The notes beneath the pieces are model-generated. The model saw only the letters and a program-made list of their open reading frames with translations. It had not been told where the DNA came from and did no database searches. 6,865 bases of DNA from Pseudomonadota bacterium (GTDB lineage Bacteria > Pseudomonadota > Alphaproteobacteria > Rhizobiales > Xanthobacteraceae), in the NCBI GenBank assembly GCA_963205465.1, contig CAUJKG010000080.1, positions 1-6,865 of the forward strand, written 5' to 3'. The first letter of the stretch is position 1; every line of letters starts with the position of its first letter. The position numbers and the translations under genes are program-made. Of this stretch, positions 6,577-6,865 are shown one piece after another.

Positions 6577-6865
6577 TGAGCTATCTCGATCTGAAATTTC
6601 TGCACATCATCGGTGCCGTGGTGTTGCTCGGGACCGGCGCGGGCATCGCTTTCTTCATGGTGATGGCGCATGCCTCGAAGGACGTTCGCGTGATCGCCGG
6701 CGTGGCGAGGATCGTCGTGATCGCCGACTTTCTATTCACTGCCACGGCGGTCGTCTTGCAGCCCGTGACCGGGATTTCACTCGCCTATGTGCAGAACTAT
6801 CCGCTTGCATCGAGCTGGATCGTGGCTTCGATCGTTCTTTACATGGTCATCGGCGCATTCTGGTT
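6576..6865 (+). CDS. DUF2269-like integral membrane protein, N-terminal part (runs off right edge)
   Basis: The ATG at 6576-6578 overlaps the TGA (6574-6576) of the SDR/DoxX gene as TGATG, a classical coupled start. The 96 complete codons read MSYLDLKFLHIIGAVVLLGT at the N-terminus, then a first hydrophobic segment (about 8-31), a second (about 46-70) and a third beginning near 80. A histidine (H10) lies at the start of the first helix. This resembles predicted integral membrane proteins of the DUF2269 family (about 150 residues); the family assignment is from memory of the pattern, without a search. Function is unknown. The tight overlap suggests it works with, or is at least made with, the SDR/DoxX protein. 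The gene is cut by the window edge, so its length and C-terminus cannot be judged. Confidence 0.75.
   Translation, partial: MSYLDLKFLHIIGAVVLLGTGAGIAFFMVMAHASKDVRVIAGVARIVVIADFLFTATAVVLQPVTGISLAYVQNYPLASSWIVASIVLYMVIGAFW

Overview
The window looks like chromosomal DNA from a GC-rich alphaproteobacterium of the Hyphomicrobiales, most like the Bradyrhizobium/Afipia/Rhodopseudomonas group. That placement is inferred from codon use, the style of the proteins, and LexA-type sites of the alphaproteobacterial direct-repeat form (GAAC-N7-GAAC on the plus strand, GTTC-N7-GTTC on the minus strand). No rRNA, tRNA, CRISPR array, transposase or phage gene was seen.

Layout. (1) 1-705, minus strand: N-terminal 235 residues of UvrA, running off the left edge. 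(2) 706-944: divergent intergenic region with a strong LexA (SOS) box at 780-794. (3) 945-4470, plus strand: a non-homologous end-joining operon, ku followed 12 bp later by ligD. LigD has the order phosphoesterase - ligase - polymerase, but its reading frame is broken in the Lys-rich linker between the first two domains (around 2560-2588). The DNA therefore encodes a phosphoesterase fragment (1830-2588) and a ligase-polymerase part in another frame. (4) 4471-4809: a 339-bp regulatory region before ssb with two more GAAC-N7-GAAC sites, two DnaA-box-like 9-mers in the same orientation, and short inverted repeats. (5) 4810-5283: ssb, single-strand DNA-binding protein. (6) 5290-6576: an atypical SDR (Rossmann) protein fused to a DoxX-like membrane domain. 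It is followed with a 1-base overlap by the start of a DUF2269-like membrane protein (6576 to the right edge).

How the genes fit together. Four of the six genes handle DNA damage: uvrA (excision repair), ku and ligD (double-strand break joining) and ssb (single-strand protection). In E. coli and other proteobacteria uvrA and ssb are divergent neighbours under LexA. Here both keep LexA-type sites, but ku-ligD sits between them, which suggests that an end-joining cassette was inserted into an ancestral uvrA-ssb regulatory region. The SDR/DoxX and DUF2269 genes look like an unrelated membrane-redox pair that may be read through from ssb.

Most worth checking: whether the ligD frameshift is real, whether the LexA boxes also control ku-ligD, and whether the DnaA boxes before ssb are functional.
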